A stretch of DNA of 64,000 nt, taken from positions 248,001-312,000 of the forward strand of contig JAMZAV010000962.1 in assembly GCA_024449915.1 (NCBI GenBank), in the 5' to 3' direction. The DNA comes from Sweltsa coloradensis. Its lineage: Eukaryota; Arthropoda; Insecta; Plecoptera; Chloroperlidae. Shown here one piece after another: positions 1 through 10,589 of the stretch. The notes under the pieces are model-generated. The model was given only the letters and a program-made list of their open reading frames with translations. It was not told the origin of the DNA and ran no database searches. Made by a program: the position numbers and the translations under genes. The first letter of the stretch is position 1. Each line of letters begins with the position of its first letter.

Positions 1-1710
1 ATATTATGCACTCGCCCTCGAAGCTAGATAGATCGAGAATAAACAGTCTAGAAATAAGATGAGCGGCGAAAATTGTCTGGCTGAGAAAACATCAAATGTC
101 CGAGTGCATTTTTGGTGCTTTGGATGTCAAAACAAAGGGTAGAAATGTTGTTTTTCGGAATTCTAGAACCTGTTACGTATTTAGTAGATTAACAAAGCAA
201 ACCGAATCTCTAGAGGCATACCCGTTTTATGACACTTAATATTTGCATGTAACTGTAAAATTTTGATTTTTCTATTTAAAAACTGGCACACATTGCAATC
301 TTGTCTCCCCCCTGTCTATTCTTCAAACGTAACACTAAACGCGTGATAACAATAAACACCTAACCTGGGTTCAGCCCAGGTTATCAAATCAGTTGTATTT
401 AAAATTCCTTATCCTTCCGCTACATTAAAGAGCCTTGGTCGTTCCAAATCGAACCAAACAAAGACAAGATTTTTAGCTTTTAAAGTTGCACTGCAAAATG
501 GACAAAATTTCCAACTTTGGGATTTTTTTCGGCGCAATCGGAAAAAGATATTGGGACAATTTGGTTTTTAACCCGTTCGCCAATTCATTGGCTTTCGGAA
601 TTGGCACACCTCAGGGCTCTACCGCGCACCTAAAATTTTCCAAAAAAAAAATGGAAATGGTAAAATCCAAACAATGTCCAAAAATAAGAAAACGAATCGT
701 TTCGAAAACTTGCCATCAACGGTGGAAGTGTGTATGGGAAATGTTTACACGTAGATACAAAATCGTGTCCGGGAAATAAGTACTTTTCCCGAAACGTTGA
801 TCGTCGCCGCGGCCAAAGTACGGGAGTCGGCCCAAAACCCTTCGCGGTGCTTGTACCCGGAAAGATTCCGAACGCGCCGGTACCGTCGGCGTTCGGGTGC
901 GAAGCCTACTTTGGGCGCGGCAACCGCGGTGTAAAAAAAAAACTTTTCAAGGTCAAGTTCTTGAGACTATTATAGAAAATAAAACTGTTGTGGAAAAATA
1001 ATATAAATAAATATTATATTTTATCTTTACAAAATTTCTAGATACTTACTTGTATCTTTTATCTAGATATTTTTCTATTCTTTTTTTATCTTATCTAGAT
1101 AACTTTATAAAGGTGAATTGTCTTTATCTAGATTAAAATAAATTATCTAGTCACAACGCTGATTAGATATTCGGTCAAAGGACAGATTAGCCTCAACAGC
1201 TCATGACCAATTGAAACAAGTGTTTACTTCATATTCTCAAAATCAAAAAAGTCAGCATCGACGTCGACACAATTTTAATCTCTTTATGTTATCATTATCT
1301 GTTTGTTGTGTCTGCTACCAAAGCAATAAAATGCGCGCGACCACTTCGACACTTTGTTGTTGAGAACTGCGCAACATGCAGTTGTTATGCCTACCCACAA
1401 CATGAAGAACATATTGTTGTTGGTTTGTGGCGTCGTGGAACTGATAACGTTATCCAACTGCATTGGTACTTTAGAACGATTACTCGTAAAACTAAAATGA
1501 AAGCAATTCTCTAACAAACAAAAATAATTTATTACGTAGAACGTAAGGATGATAATCTAAGATCCAAACATAATAAGTTATCATGGAAGCTAAAATAATA
1601 AGTTATCACTTGAACCAAATGACATAAGTTATTTCGTACAACAAGCAAGAAAATAAGTTACCCCTCGACAAAAAATATCTCCTTACTTATCTAAGATATA
1701 TCTCTTTTTG
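1..1710. other. Intergenic or intronic, no gene seen
   Basis: I see no convincing gene. There is a short hairpin at 362-383 (AACCTGGG/CCCAGGTT), a GC-rich imperfect inverted stretch at about 806-925, and a run rich in the motif TATCTAGAT at 1040-1150. Short open frames here lack recognisable domains and splice sites. The 1550-1700 stretch repeats ATAAGTTATC-like words that also recur near 9425-9480 beside another SINE copy. Confidence 0.6.
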
Positions 1711-1716
1711 AAAACA

Positions 1717-1875
1717 AAATAATAATATTTAATACAATTCAGAAGTTAAAAAATCCATCCCAATCGGGATTCGAACCCTAATCTCCCACTTTCCGGGTGG
1801 ACGCCTTAGCCAACTAGACCACCAAGACGTTAACTATTTATCCTCTGAATATTGTAGTTGCATTATAGATCCGAA
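1717..1875 (-). repeat. SINE family S1, tRNA-like head
   Basis: On the minus strand this holds a full A box (TGGTCTAGTTGG) and B box (GGTTCGAATCC) with tRNA spacing, followed by a tail ending in AATACAATT-type sequence. The acceptor stem is mostly wobble pairs, so this is a SINE head and not a working tRNA. Two more copies of the same head and tail lie at 8265-8474 and 8475-9430. Confidence 0.7.
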
Positions 1876-3442
1876 TGGATTGAACAGTTGTAACAGTTTA
1901 TTTTCCCAAGGCCATCAGATACGCACTTTTGTGGGCTCAATTGTCCGAACAAGCCGAGAAATGGGCTAAAAAAATTCGTAATTTTCCCCTGATTACATCA
2001 AGGCCAACCCGGAAAGCGAAATCGGTAGCTTTTAGATTTTACAGCCAAAAAACGGCAAAATAGGATAATATTTCTTAAACAGATTACGAATTGGCCTACA
2101 ACGTTGGGTAAGGTGGAAACAAATGTGATATTTTAAGCTCAAACAGAAAACAATATCTGAAATTGAAAATAGTACTTTTTACCTTTTAGAGCGAAAAAGG
2201 GTAAATGGTAATATATATGAAAATGAATACCAATTGTCCAATAACGCTGGGTAGAGTTGTACCCATTACTTCAATATTTCAAGACAATACAGAACATGTA
2301 ATGAGTACATCAAAATATGTCGATTATAGCTTGGGAACCAAAAAACGGCAAAAAAGGCACTATATCAAATAGAATACTAATTGCCCGAAAACGCTGCGAT
2401 AGGTTGCAATAAATTCGTTAAATCAATACAAATTCAAATTAAATGTGGAAATCGATTTCAGTACCCTTTAACTTTGGGGGCTGGCAAAGGCAAAAAGGCA
2501 TTTCGCCACACAGGACCAGTTCAGAAAAGGAAATTTAAAAAATGCAGTTTTAATGGGTTATATATGTACGGTTATTAAAAGTCGGAGCGCTTTCTTATTT
2601 AATTTTTATTAAATCTATTAAAGTCAAATCAAAGTTAATGTTACTTGATCAACAGGAAAGGCAAAGCAGTAAAGTGTATAACTTTTAAAATGATCAGTGA
2701 TAATTAGTGTCCACTCCACCACTCAATGTGCGGTGCAGCTGGCCTACAATACAAAATGTAAAAACATTAATCGTATGTTATCTAGGTGCCCGTTAGGGCG
2801 CCGCAGCCAAGCCGCGGTACGCTACACACTCAGGCACCTTATACAGCAAGCAGAGTTGGGGTGATTTCGAGGTGTACCCAGCCTCATGAAACGTGAGTGA
2901 ACTTAAAAACTATCAAAATCAAGCGGATTTCGGTACCTGACAACACATGCCAAATTTGGTTGGTGTACGAACATTCCTTCTTGGTGAAAAAATGACTTGA
3001 AAGTTGAAACATGCTCAAAATCACTTTAAGGATGTTAGTTACTACTACTATTGACTACTGACTACTGTCTAATTCGTCAGTTTCAATTGCCCAGCGATTC
3101 TGACCAAACGGGTGGGGCTACAACGTTCATATTTTACATGGACATTAAGGTAATAGTGATGTAGTTCCTTTTGAAAGAAAAAAATGAAAAGTTTGCTGGA
3201 AGGCTTCCAAATAAAGGTTTTAATTTAAGCCTTATACAGGCATACAATCAACAAATAACTAAAGTTACTTGACAATGATCGCCCACATTCTTTACAAAAA
3301 GCATGTCTTTAAACTAGGCCTACTAGATATTTTACATTCTATTGTTAATTGGTAATTTCATAGCAATTAAATCAACTTTGATAAAATTATTATATTTTAA
3401 CAAATAATTTTTCAATGGAACTTGAAAAAGTAATGAGATCCC

Positions 3443-3852
3443 ACACATAACAAAAACTTTTAAAATACAGCCAAACCTTACACACTCAAAAGAAATGAGA
3501 TCTAAAAAAAGGGCCAAGCTCATCTTCTTTTTCACATTTGCGCATTTTTAGTTCATAAACGTAGTGTCCCGTAACAACATCATAAAAAAGCTTGGCAAAA
3601 TAGAATTTGCATGACCATTACGTTTAAATTATTCAGAAAAAAGAATTTGGATAAACTTTCATGTTTAAATTAACAGTAGTTGTAAATTCTATTTGGCCAA
3701 GCTTTTCTATGATGTTGTTACGGGACACTGTACGTTTATGAATTAAGAATGCGCAAATGTGGAAGTGTAGATGAGCTTGACCCTTTTTTAGATCTCATTT
3801 CTTTTTAGTGTGTAAGGTTTGGCTGTATTTTTACTAGTTTTTGTTATGTGTT
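3443..3852. repeat. Foldback palindrome, copy 1
   Basis: About 200 bp of the left arm (words such as CAGCCAAACCTTACACAC, TAGTGTCCCGTAACAACATC and AAGCTTGGC) return as reverse complement on the right, around a centre near 3645. There is no coding potential. A sister palindrome is at 4236-4640. Confidence 0.75.
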
Positions 3853-4235
3853 GTTAGTTGCTACTAATACTGTCTAATTCGTCAGTTTCAATTGCCTAGC
3901 GATTCTGACCAAACGGGTGGGGCTACAACGTTCATATTATTTTACATGGACATTAAGGTAATAGTGATGTAGTTCCTTTTGAAAGAAAAAGTTAAAAAAA
4001 GTTTACTGGAAGGCTTCCAAATAAAGGTTTTAAAATAAGCCCTATACAGGCATACAATCAACAAGTAACTATAGTTACTTGACAATGATCGCCTACATTG
4101 TTTACAAAAAGCAAGTCTTTGGACCACTGCATTTTTTCATTCTATTGTTAATTGGTAATACCATAGCAATTAAATCGACTTTGATAAAATTATTATATTT
4201 TAACAAATGCAATGGAACTTGGAAAAGTAATGAGA

Positions 4236-4640
4236 TCCCACACAGAACAAAAACATGTAAAAATACAGCCAAACCTTACACACTCAAAAGAAATGAGATG
4301 TAAAAAAGGGCCATGCTCATCTACCCTTCCACATTTGCGCATTCTTGATTCATAAACATAGTGTCCCGTATCAACATCCTTGAAAAGCTTGGCAAAATAG
4401 AATTTGCATGACCATTACGTTTAAACTAATTACAAAAAAAAAGAATTTGGTTGAACTATTACGTTTAAAGTAATAGTTGCAAATTCTATTTTGCCAAGCT
4501 TTTCAAGTATGTTGTTACGGGACACTGTACGTATATGAATTAAGAATGCGCAAATGTGGAAGGGTAGATGAGCTTGGCCCTTTTTTTAGATCTTATTTCT
4601 TTTGAGTGTGTAAGGTTTGGCTGTATTTTTACAAGTTTTT
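4236..4640. repeat. Foldback palindrome, copy 2
   Basis: Second copy of the palindrome, with the same arm words and its centre near 4440. It differs from copy 1 by scattered substitutions and short indels, so the duplication is not very recent. Confidence 0.75.
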
Positions 4641-5299
4641 GTTATGTTTCTAGTTAATATATTAAACAATGTGCAAACTTCTATTGCATAATACTCACGC
4701 ATGTTAACTAACGCTATTTTAGATGAAATTGCGACCTCTAGTGTGCCCTCTTACCCATTTTTGTGCTGAAAGAGCTAAAAGCTACCGATTCATATTTCCT
4801 TTATATTTTTTATGATCTCGTATTAGCATTTGTGCAAGTGAATGGTGAAATCGGTCGTCTTAAAATCTTTTCTAAATTTGCCTTTTTTTGGTCGTTTTTT
4901 GCCCCTAAAAGTTATAGGCCTAAGCTACCGATTCCTATTTCATCTTTATTTTTTATTATCTCGTGTGAGCATTAGCGTTAGAGATTAGGTTTGTATGTCT
5001 TCTTAAAGTTTTTTTACACTTTGCCGTTTTTGACCGTTTTTTGCCCCTCAAAGCTAAAAGCTACCGATTTCGTTTTCCGGGTTGCCTTTTCTGTAATCAG
5101 GGGAAAATTACGAATTTTTTTAGCCCTCTCTCAGCTTGTTCGGACGATTGAGCCCATCTTCTCGAAAATGGGGACGTATCTGATCGCCGATCATACCCCT
5201 ACTTTCACCCTCCCTACTGCTGATAAGATAAGCCTGTGTACTAGAGAGAAGGGAAGTCAGTTGAGTGACGGGGGGGGACCGAGTTCGGACGGTCGAGCG

Positions 5300-5741
5300 C
5301 GAATTTGGTCGGATTAAAATCAGAATAAACTGCGAGAGCATTTGAAACTATTTCCGTGAGCCGAGGCGTAAAGAAACACTAGTCGCGATAAATAGTGGTT
5401 GAGGCCGTTAGGGATCAAGCTCCATTCAGTTTCTGTCGTGTTGATTTTATTAAGTCAGACCATGACCGGGCTCAGTCAGTTTTCAGCTAGTGACTTGTGA
5501 GTGACAGTAATCAGTATAGTGGTAAACAATTAAACAGTGACACCCCGTCTAATCAGTGCAGTACAATAGTTAATTAAACTAAAGAATCCGACGCAGAATA
5601 CTGGACCACGTATTGGTTTTGTTGTCTGTTACTACGCCTAACCAACTTCAAGCAGACAACACGCGAACGACACGTCACCCCATCTACATCACAACATCAC
5701 AGGAGGCTACATCTCATAAGTCGACTGCATGAACCAGGACG
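5300..5741 (+). other. Candidate 5' exon with donor, weak
   Basis: A less AT-rich stretch ends in an ATG at 5729 (M-N-Q-D-G) that runs into a strong donor, G|GTGAGT, at 5741/5742. Upstream, TTCAGTTTC-like sequence near 5427 resembles an arthropod initiator, but no correctly spaced TATA or downstream element is clear. If real, this is mostly 5' UTR with the first 13 coding bases. No second exon is recognisable in the window, so the call rests on donor strength and base composition only. It may equally be chance or the edge of a repeat. Confidence 0.22.
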
Positions 5742-5967
5742 GTGAGTAGGCCTACTCGACAAATATAGCTATTCAATAAAGTAGTAGCAGTACGAATGAT
5801 TTTTATAGTTGCGTCAGTAAATTAGAATATTTCTCAAGTGATGGTATATACCGATGACATTTGAACTTTATTATTTCTACCATCATTTGGCTTTCTTTCT
5901 TATCTTATTTACAATAATACCTTAAGATTTTAAAATAATAATGATCAATCGATCAGTGGACTCATAA

Positions 5968-7570
5968 GGGGCGCCGACTCCGTGGGTGCTCAAAGGCTGC
6001 AGCACCCCTTAGATTGTTTGGAGGGGTGCTTTATTCGCGCCTCCAAGATAAAACAATTTCTATAAGTGTGAGTTACCTCCATAGGTTTGTTTGGTTTACC
6101 TAGTGTAGTGTAGACTTGTGTAGTGTAGGTGTAGGCCTTGAAATCAAATTACACTACACTTTACCCAGGATAACCAAACGTTTTTCAAGCTACACTCTAC
6201 ACTAGATTCACTCACATCGAACTGTCAAACTAAAAAAACATAATAAAACAACAAACAGTACTGTTGAAGGCACTAAATGAGTCAAAATGATAGAAAATGT
6301 GTACTATCTGAACGATGAAAAGCTATTTGGAACATAAACTTCAATAGTGCTTATCCTAATTGAGGTTAGAGTACCCTACGCATTTGCCCTCATCACAAAA
6401 CATAGTGCCACAAATAAAATACTTCGAATCAGTTTCTAATACGTAATTATAGACTATTAATTGATTTTAGGAGTTATATCGGATTGTCAATGAAAGAATG
6501 TGTCATTCATCATGTTTTAAGCTGTTTCTCTTCAAATGTTGCGCCTAAATTTTTACACCTACACCCTACACGACCTCCTAGAGCTCGTGTAGAAATTCTA
6601 CACTTTACACTACACGAAGTCAAACCAAACGGCTACACTTTACACTACACTTTATACGAAAACGCTTTTTAGACATTTTGAGCCTACACTAGTGTAAAGT
6701 GTAAGTTCGTGTAGCAAACCAAACAAACCTCATGTATACTTCTTTCCAAGGGGAGGGACGTAAGGGTGACGCGGGGGGACAAGGGGTGGACAGACCTGTG
6801 CTGGTCAGAACCAGCCACAAGCGTATTGGGAGGGCAGAGGTTCCCCCACGTCGTGGTCGTCTCCGTCTGTGTCATCATCCGTCCGTGTTGTCATTGTCGT
6901 CGCCGTCGGGGAGGTAGTCAAAGGGAAGGGGAAAGTTCCCTGACGACGACCCAGAGCTCGCCATTAGTTTCAGGGAGTGAAACCCCCCTACTCACGGGCC
7001 AAACCACGAGAAGGTTGCAAGTTGGACTTGGATGGCCCTGAATAAATAAAAATTCGGCCTGTATATAACAAATTTAGCTGGCCTGTGGCATTTTCTTGTT
7101 TTGTGAATAACAAATCTACCTCCCTAACATACAATGGTCGACTTTCCTAGAGACTACAATGATTAAAATAACATCAGTAACGGATACAGGAGGGAGGTGG
7201 GGCGTTTGCTCCCCCCCCCCCTCTTAGATTTTGTTTGTGCGGCCAATTAAACGCGGTTTTAGGCTTTCGAAAGTAGTAAATTCGGAAATTTTCTCGCCTT
7301 CGGCGTTAAGAGACACTTACGGCTGAAACTTTCAAACAGACCCTGATTTTGCAAAATCGCACTACGTCCCCCTCCCCATACGTGGATAGTTTTCTATTTA
7401 TAATTATATGAAAATCTTGTGAAAAAATCCCCCCCCCCAGGAATCAGGACCAGATCCGCTACTGAATAAAATGTATCCAATTCACGACAATTAAAAAGGA
7501 TAATTTCCTTCGAAATGTCAATGAAATATTTCAGCACCCCTCGTAATTTAGAAAACCCGGCGCCCCTGGG
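5968..7570. mobile_element. Probable DNA-transposon relic, GGGGCGCCG ends
   Basis: The left edge reads AGGGGCGCCGACTCCGTGGG and the right edge ends in CGGCGCCCCT, so the outer ~10 bp are inverted. Both edges also carry AGCACCCC words. The ends resemble hAT-type CAGGGGCG termini, but I cannot find the expected 8-bp duplication. A 648-bp MITE is inserted inside. A segment near 6950-7020 (inverted) resembles 14388-14455, and 6038-6082 plus 6731-6775 resembles 44040-44140, so parts of this element recur. Confidence 0.45.
6083..6730. mobile_element. MITE, 15-bp TIR, 3-bp CAT target duplication
   Basis: It starts AGGTTTGTTTGGTTT and ends with the exact reverse complement AAACCAAACAAACCT. CAT flanks both sides (6080-6082 and 6731-6733). 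The related sequence at 44036-44140 runs straight through with a single CAT, which is a preserved empty site. The interior is rich in TACACT/AGTGTA words and has no coding potential. A 3-bp duplication suggests a PIF/Harbinger-type transposase, although CAT is not the canonical TWA target. Confidence 0.8.
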
Positions 7571-7868
7571 TGGACTGACTAAAGAAGGATTTTCAGTATT
7601 TATTTATTTACGTTGCCTTGGACTTTCGAACTTGTTGTTATCAATGTGTGTGTAATTGGTTTGGCACGAGACGGAAAATATACCTCGTTGTGTTATAATC
7701 ATTGTTTACTTTCAGTTGTATTATTAGTAACTGTTACTGATCACGCCTAGGAAGAGAGAGGTAGGCAGTTCCCGCTCTATCCTCCCTCAGGGCTAGGACG
7801 AACTCCTGGCTCCCTCCCGTTTCTCAGGGCAGCTAGTCAGGGCTACACAGTACTACAACGGATCTTGT

Positions 7869-8190
7869 CATCAGTTCTTGTCTTAGGAGTTTGTAAACGG
7901 TGACTTTGGAGCCGTCCTAGCAACGAAGCACATAATAAATTCAAAGTTGGTCTGAATCGGCCTTGTTGATTCTGGTGTTGATCCGCGGGTGTTCGCACTG
8001 TCCATACCACTGATTGCTATATTTCCTATTTAAAAAAAATATCGATCTTTGGTTGGTTATCGCTCACTCGTCGATTGCGTCGGGGCCTACAGGGTTGGCT
8101 TGGTCGCTTTGATTTACTGTCCCCCACTGAAAATCAGTTATATTACTGAGTGGGTAGACTCTAAATACAATTTATTATTATTTATTACTT
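7869..8190 (+). repeat. SINE family S3, 5'-truncated
   Basis: It shares its body with the copies at 15764 and 33802 (GTTCTTGTCTTAGGAG, GTAAACGGTGACTTTGGAGC, ATCGCTCACTCGTCGATTG) and ends in a TTATT-rich tail. The tRNA-like head seen in the other two copies is missing. Confidence 0.75.
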
Positions 8191-8264
8191 TATATCTGTT
8201 GCCTTTGAACTGACCAAACAAACATTATTTATAAAGCCATTACCTCACGCAGGTATGAGCGAGG

Positions 8265-8474
8265 GTTTATTTCTCGATTTGGTTAGTCGGGAAACACTAC
8301 CATAGGTGGAATTGTTAATATTTAATACAATTCAGAAGTAAACAAAAAGCCACCCCGATCGGGATTCGAACCCAAGTCTTCAACATTCGAGGTAGGCGCC
8401 TTAGCCAACTAACCACCGAGACGGTTACTACTTAATTTCTGAAAAGTAGTTGCATAATAGATCGGAATGGAAGG
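8265..8474 (-). repeat. SINE family S1, inverted partner
   Basis: Minus-strand tRNA-like head with B-box words GGTTCGAATCC, then the body with AATACAATTCAGAAGT. It is joined head to head to the plus-strand copy that follows, so the pair forms an inverted repeat: 8268-8326 is the reverse complement of about 9362-9428. Confidence 0.7.
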
Positions 8475-9430
8475 CCAAGGCGCCTACCTGGAATGTGGGA
8501 GACTCGGGTTTGAGCTCCGATCGGAAGGGATTTCTTAATTTCTTAATTGTTGGATGAGCGTAGCGAGCGCAGCGAAGATTCCATTCTACTACACCGGAGA
8601 AAAAAATCCAGAATGTTTTTTTTTCTTTTCTTTTCTTTTCTTTTGTATATTTGTCTCTTTGTTTACACGATTCCGGCTAAATTGACACTCCAATTGCGAT
8701 GAAATTCCCTCCCCTCCCTTCGACCTTCGAAATCTCTGAACTTAGAACTGTAACGTTTTTGAACGGAACCGAATAAGTATTTCTCGTGAAAATCGCAAGT
8801 TTACGATTTTTTTTTCGATTTAAAAAAAAAATCGACTTTTAACACCTACATGCTTTATCCGATTGTAATTATTTTTTCACAGAACCTTTATTTTATGAAT
8901 TGATATATTCGTGTGAAATTTGAGCGCAATCGAAAAATTGTTTCTAATGATAATCGCAATTTTACGATTTTTTTATTTTGTAAGTTTGTTAGCACGATTC
9001 CGCCTAAAGCGATACTCCATTATTTTGCAATGAAATTTTCTGGAGGCCTTCTAAATCTCTGAACTTAAAACTGTAACGTTTTTGAACGCAATCGAATAAT
9101 TATTTCTCGTGAAAATCGCAAGTTTACGTTTTTTTTCGATTTATAAAAAAATTCTTTGACTTATAACACCTACATGCTTTATCCGAGTGTAATTATTTTT
9201 TCACAGAACCTTTATTTTATTAATTGATATATTCGTGTGAAATTTGAGCGTAATCAAAAAATTATTTCTCATGAAAATCGCAATTTTACGCTTTTTTTGG
9301 TTTATAAAAAATTACGCTCTTCCAACAACGCGCCTCAAAAAGCGTTTGCAAAGCTTCCTAGTATTAAATATTAATAATTCACCAATGGGAGTGTTTCCCG
9401 ACCAACCAAATCGAGAAACGAAATAATAAG
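8475..9430 (+). repeat. SINE family S1, split by a Helitron-type insert
   Basis: The plus-strand copy begins in the tRNA-like part at AAGGCGCCTACC, continues to 8549, is interrupted by the element at 8550-9361, and resumes at 9362 with TATTAAATATTAATAATT. Comparison with the intact partner copy shows the insert joined the SINE at AATTG/TATTAAAT without duplicating any target base. Confidence 0.7.
8550..9361 (+). mobile_element. Helitron/Helentron-like family A, full length
   Basis: The 5' end is TTGGATGAGCGTAGCGAGCG and the 3' end is ...CGTTTGCAAAGCTTCCTAG. Just before the 3' end the 5' repeat returns inverted (GCTCTTCCAA), followed by a hairpin AACGC/GCGTT. Internally, diverged ~150-bp units contain TTGCGATTTTCATGAG-type and ACACCTACATGCTTTATCCG words. 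It is the only family A copy in this orientation in the window and carries more substitutions near its 3' end than the others. Confidence 0.85.
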
Positions 9431-9507
9431 TTTTATCGGAATGAACATCAGAAGTTCTCTTATAGAACAAAAGTTATCACTTTTATCGTAGAACCAACCC
9501 CCCCCCC

Positions 9508-9985
9508 CCCCATACAAAAATTTGTTTTGAAAAAATGACAGCCAAGCTCTCCTTCAAAAGTCTTCGGCTGTGAATGTTGTGAGATATAGAATTTGAGCCA
9601 ATCTTTTCATTCTTCCTTAGAAGTTAGATCATTTCGCCTGTTGACAAGCGCCAAGCCAACCATTTTCGTGGTAAAAAAAAGGAAAAATTTTAAAACTCAA
9701 AATAATAAAAAAATTGCTTGGCCATTGAATTCGGCTCATTACGAGAACTTTAAAAAGTCAATGGCTAAGTAATTTTTTTTATGATTTGAGTTTAAAATTT
9801 TAATTTTTTTTGCCACGAAATTGATTGGCTTTGCGCTCGTCAACAGGCGAAATATTCTTACTTCTCAATGCGAAACTAGGGAGGTAGAATGAAAACATTG
9901 GCTAAAATTCTATATCTCACCTCATTCACAAGCTGAAGACTTTTGAAGGAGAACTTGGCTGCCGTAATTTAAAAAAAAATGTATT
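9508..9985. repeat. Foldback palindrome (~480 bp)
   Basis: The words AGCCAAGCTCTCCTTCAAAA, GTGAGATATAGAATTT and AGCCAATCTTTTCATTCT in the left half return as reverse complement in the right half. The centre lies near 9745. A poly-C run precedes it at about 9490. No open frame or clear target duplication was found. Confidence 0.75.
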
Positions 9986-10252
9986 TGTGGGGGACATCAC
10001 ATCTTTTTATTGTTTGTTTCATATCAAGGCGTGAAATACTTGTAAACGATAATTCAAAGAAAGAGTGAAATTTCAAATGTAATTTTCCATCTAAATTTCT
10101 CGGATGTACGGCTTAGACGGAGTTTTGATTCACTTTCTAAATACGTGACTAGATATCAATACATTTCGGGTGAAGCAAATAAAGAAACGATTTCTTACCA
10201 AAATTAAATTAAAAAGTTTATTATACTCGACTTTTGTAAGAATTAAATTGGT

Positions 10253-10324
10253 GGCTGGACAGCTCAGTTGGTAGAGCATATAACCCGGACGACTAAGGTC
10301 CCGGGTTCAATCCCCCGTGTAGTC
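10253..10324 (+). repeat. tRNA-like SINE head, family S2
   Basis: It carries an A-box-like CAGTTGGTAGAGC and a B-box-like GGTTCAATCCC and ends GTAGTC. The anticodon arm does not form a standard 7-nt loop. A better conserved copy is at 10515. Confidence 0.6.
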
Positions 10325-10330
10325 ACTTAA

Positions 10331-10332
<2 letters not shown>

Positions 10333-10369
<37 letters not shown>
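10333..10369 (+). repeat. (AG)n microsatellite
   Basis: An uninterrupted AG dinucleotide run directly downstream of the S2 head. It may be the tail of that retroposon. Confidence 0.95.
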
Positions 10370-10370
<1 letters not shown>

Positions 10371-10514
10371 GCGAGTTTCGTCGCCTAAGCAGTCGCGTGC
10401 GCTTGGCTGCGGGCGAATTACCGTCGCCCTATATAAATAACTTGGGTATTGTTTATTTGCTCTATAACGTTCACGTTACCAACAAAACAAACCAAAACAG
10501 ACCAAGAAATTATT

Positions 10515-10586
10515 GGCTGCATAGCTGGGTTGGTAGAGCATGTAGCCCGGACGGCTAAGGTCCCGGGTTCGATCCCCCGTGTAGTC
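10515..10586 (+). repeat. tRNA-like SINE head, family S2
   Basis: The acceptor strands GGCTGCA and TGTAGTC pair over all seven positions with two wobbles. The D arm and the T arm (GGTTCGATCC) are present. The anticodon arm, however, is a 5-bp stem (TAGCC/GGCTA) around a 5-nt loop, so no anticodon can be read and I call it a tRNA-derived SINE head, not a gene. Related copies: 10253, 32022 and a fragment near 31662. Confidence 0.65.
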
Positions 10587-10589
10587 ACT

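Larger units (their letters stand above)
3066..4655. repeat. 805-bp tandem duplication with palindromic halves
   Basis: The copy starting at 3066 and the copy starting at 3871 both begin TGTCTAATTCGTCAG and align through about 4655. In each copy the first part contains the conserved segment GACCAAACGGGTGGGGC plus ACATGGACATTAAGGT, which is also the inner repeat of Helitron-type family B elsewhere in the window. The second part is a long palindrome (about 3443-3852 and about 4236-4640). Confidence 0.75.
1911..5187. repeat. Composite element with ~150-bp inverted ends
   Basis: The left arm (about 1911-2056) is the imperfect reverse complement of the right arm (about 5040-5187). Both carry the words ATCAGATACG, GGGCTCAATTGTCCG-like sequence and AAATCGGTAGCTTTTA. 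Inside the arms, diverged units of about 150 bp repeat: 2040-2500 on the left and 4760-5100, with CTACCGATT words, on the right. The centre is the 805-bp tandem duplication listed separately. No open frame with a recognisable transposase domain is present. This looks like a non-autonomous DNA transposon or foldback element with structured ends. I did not find a clear target-site duplication. Confidence 0.6.

Noticed and set aside
10515..10586. Functional tRNA gene
   Set aside because: The acceptor stem pairs, but the anticodon loop has only five bases and the copy is one of several degenerate relatives.
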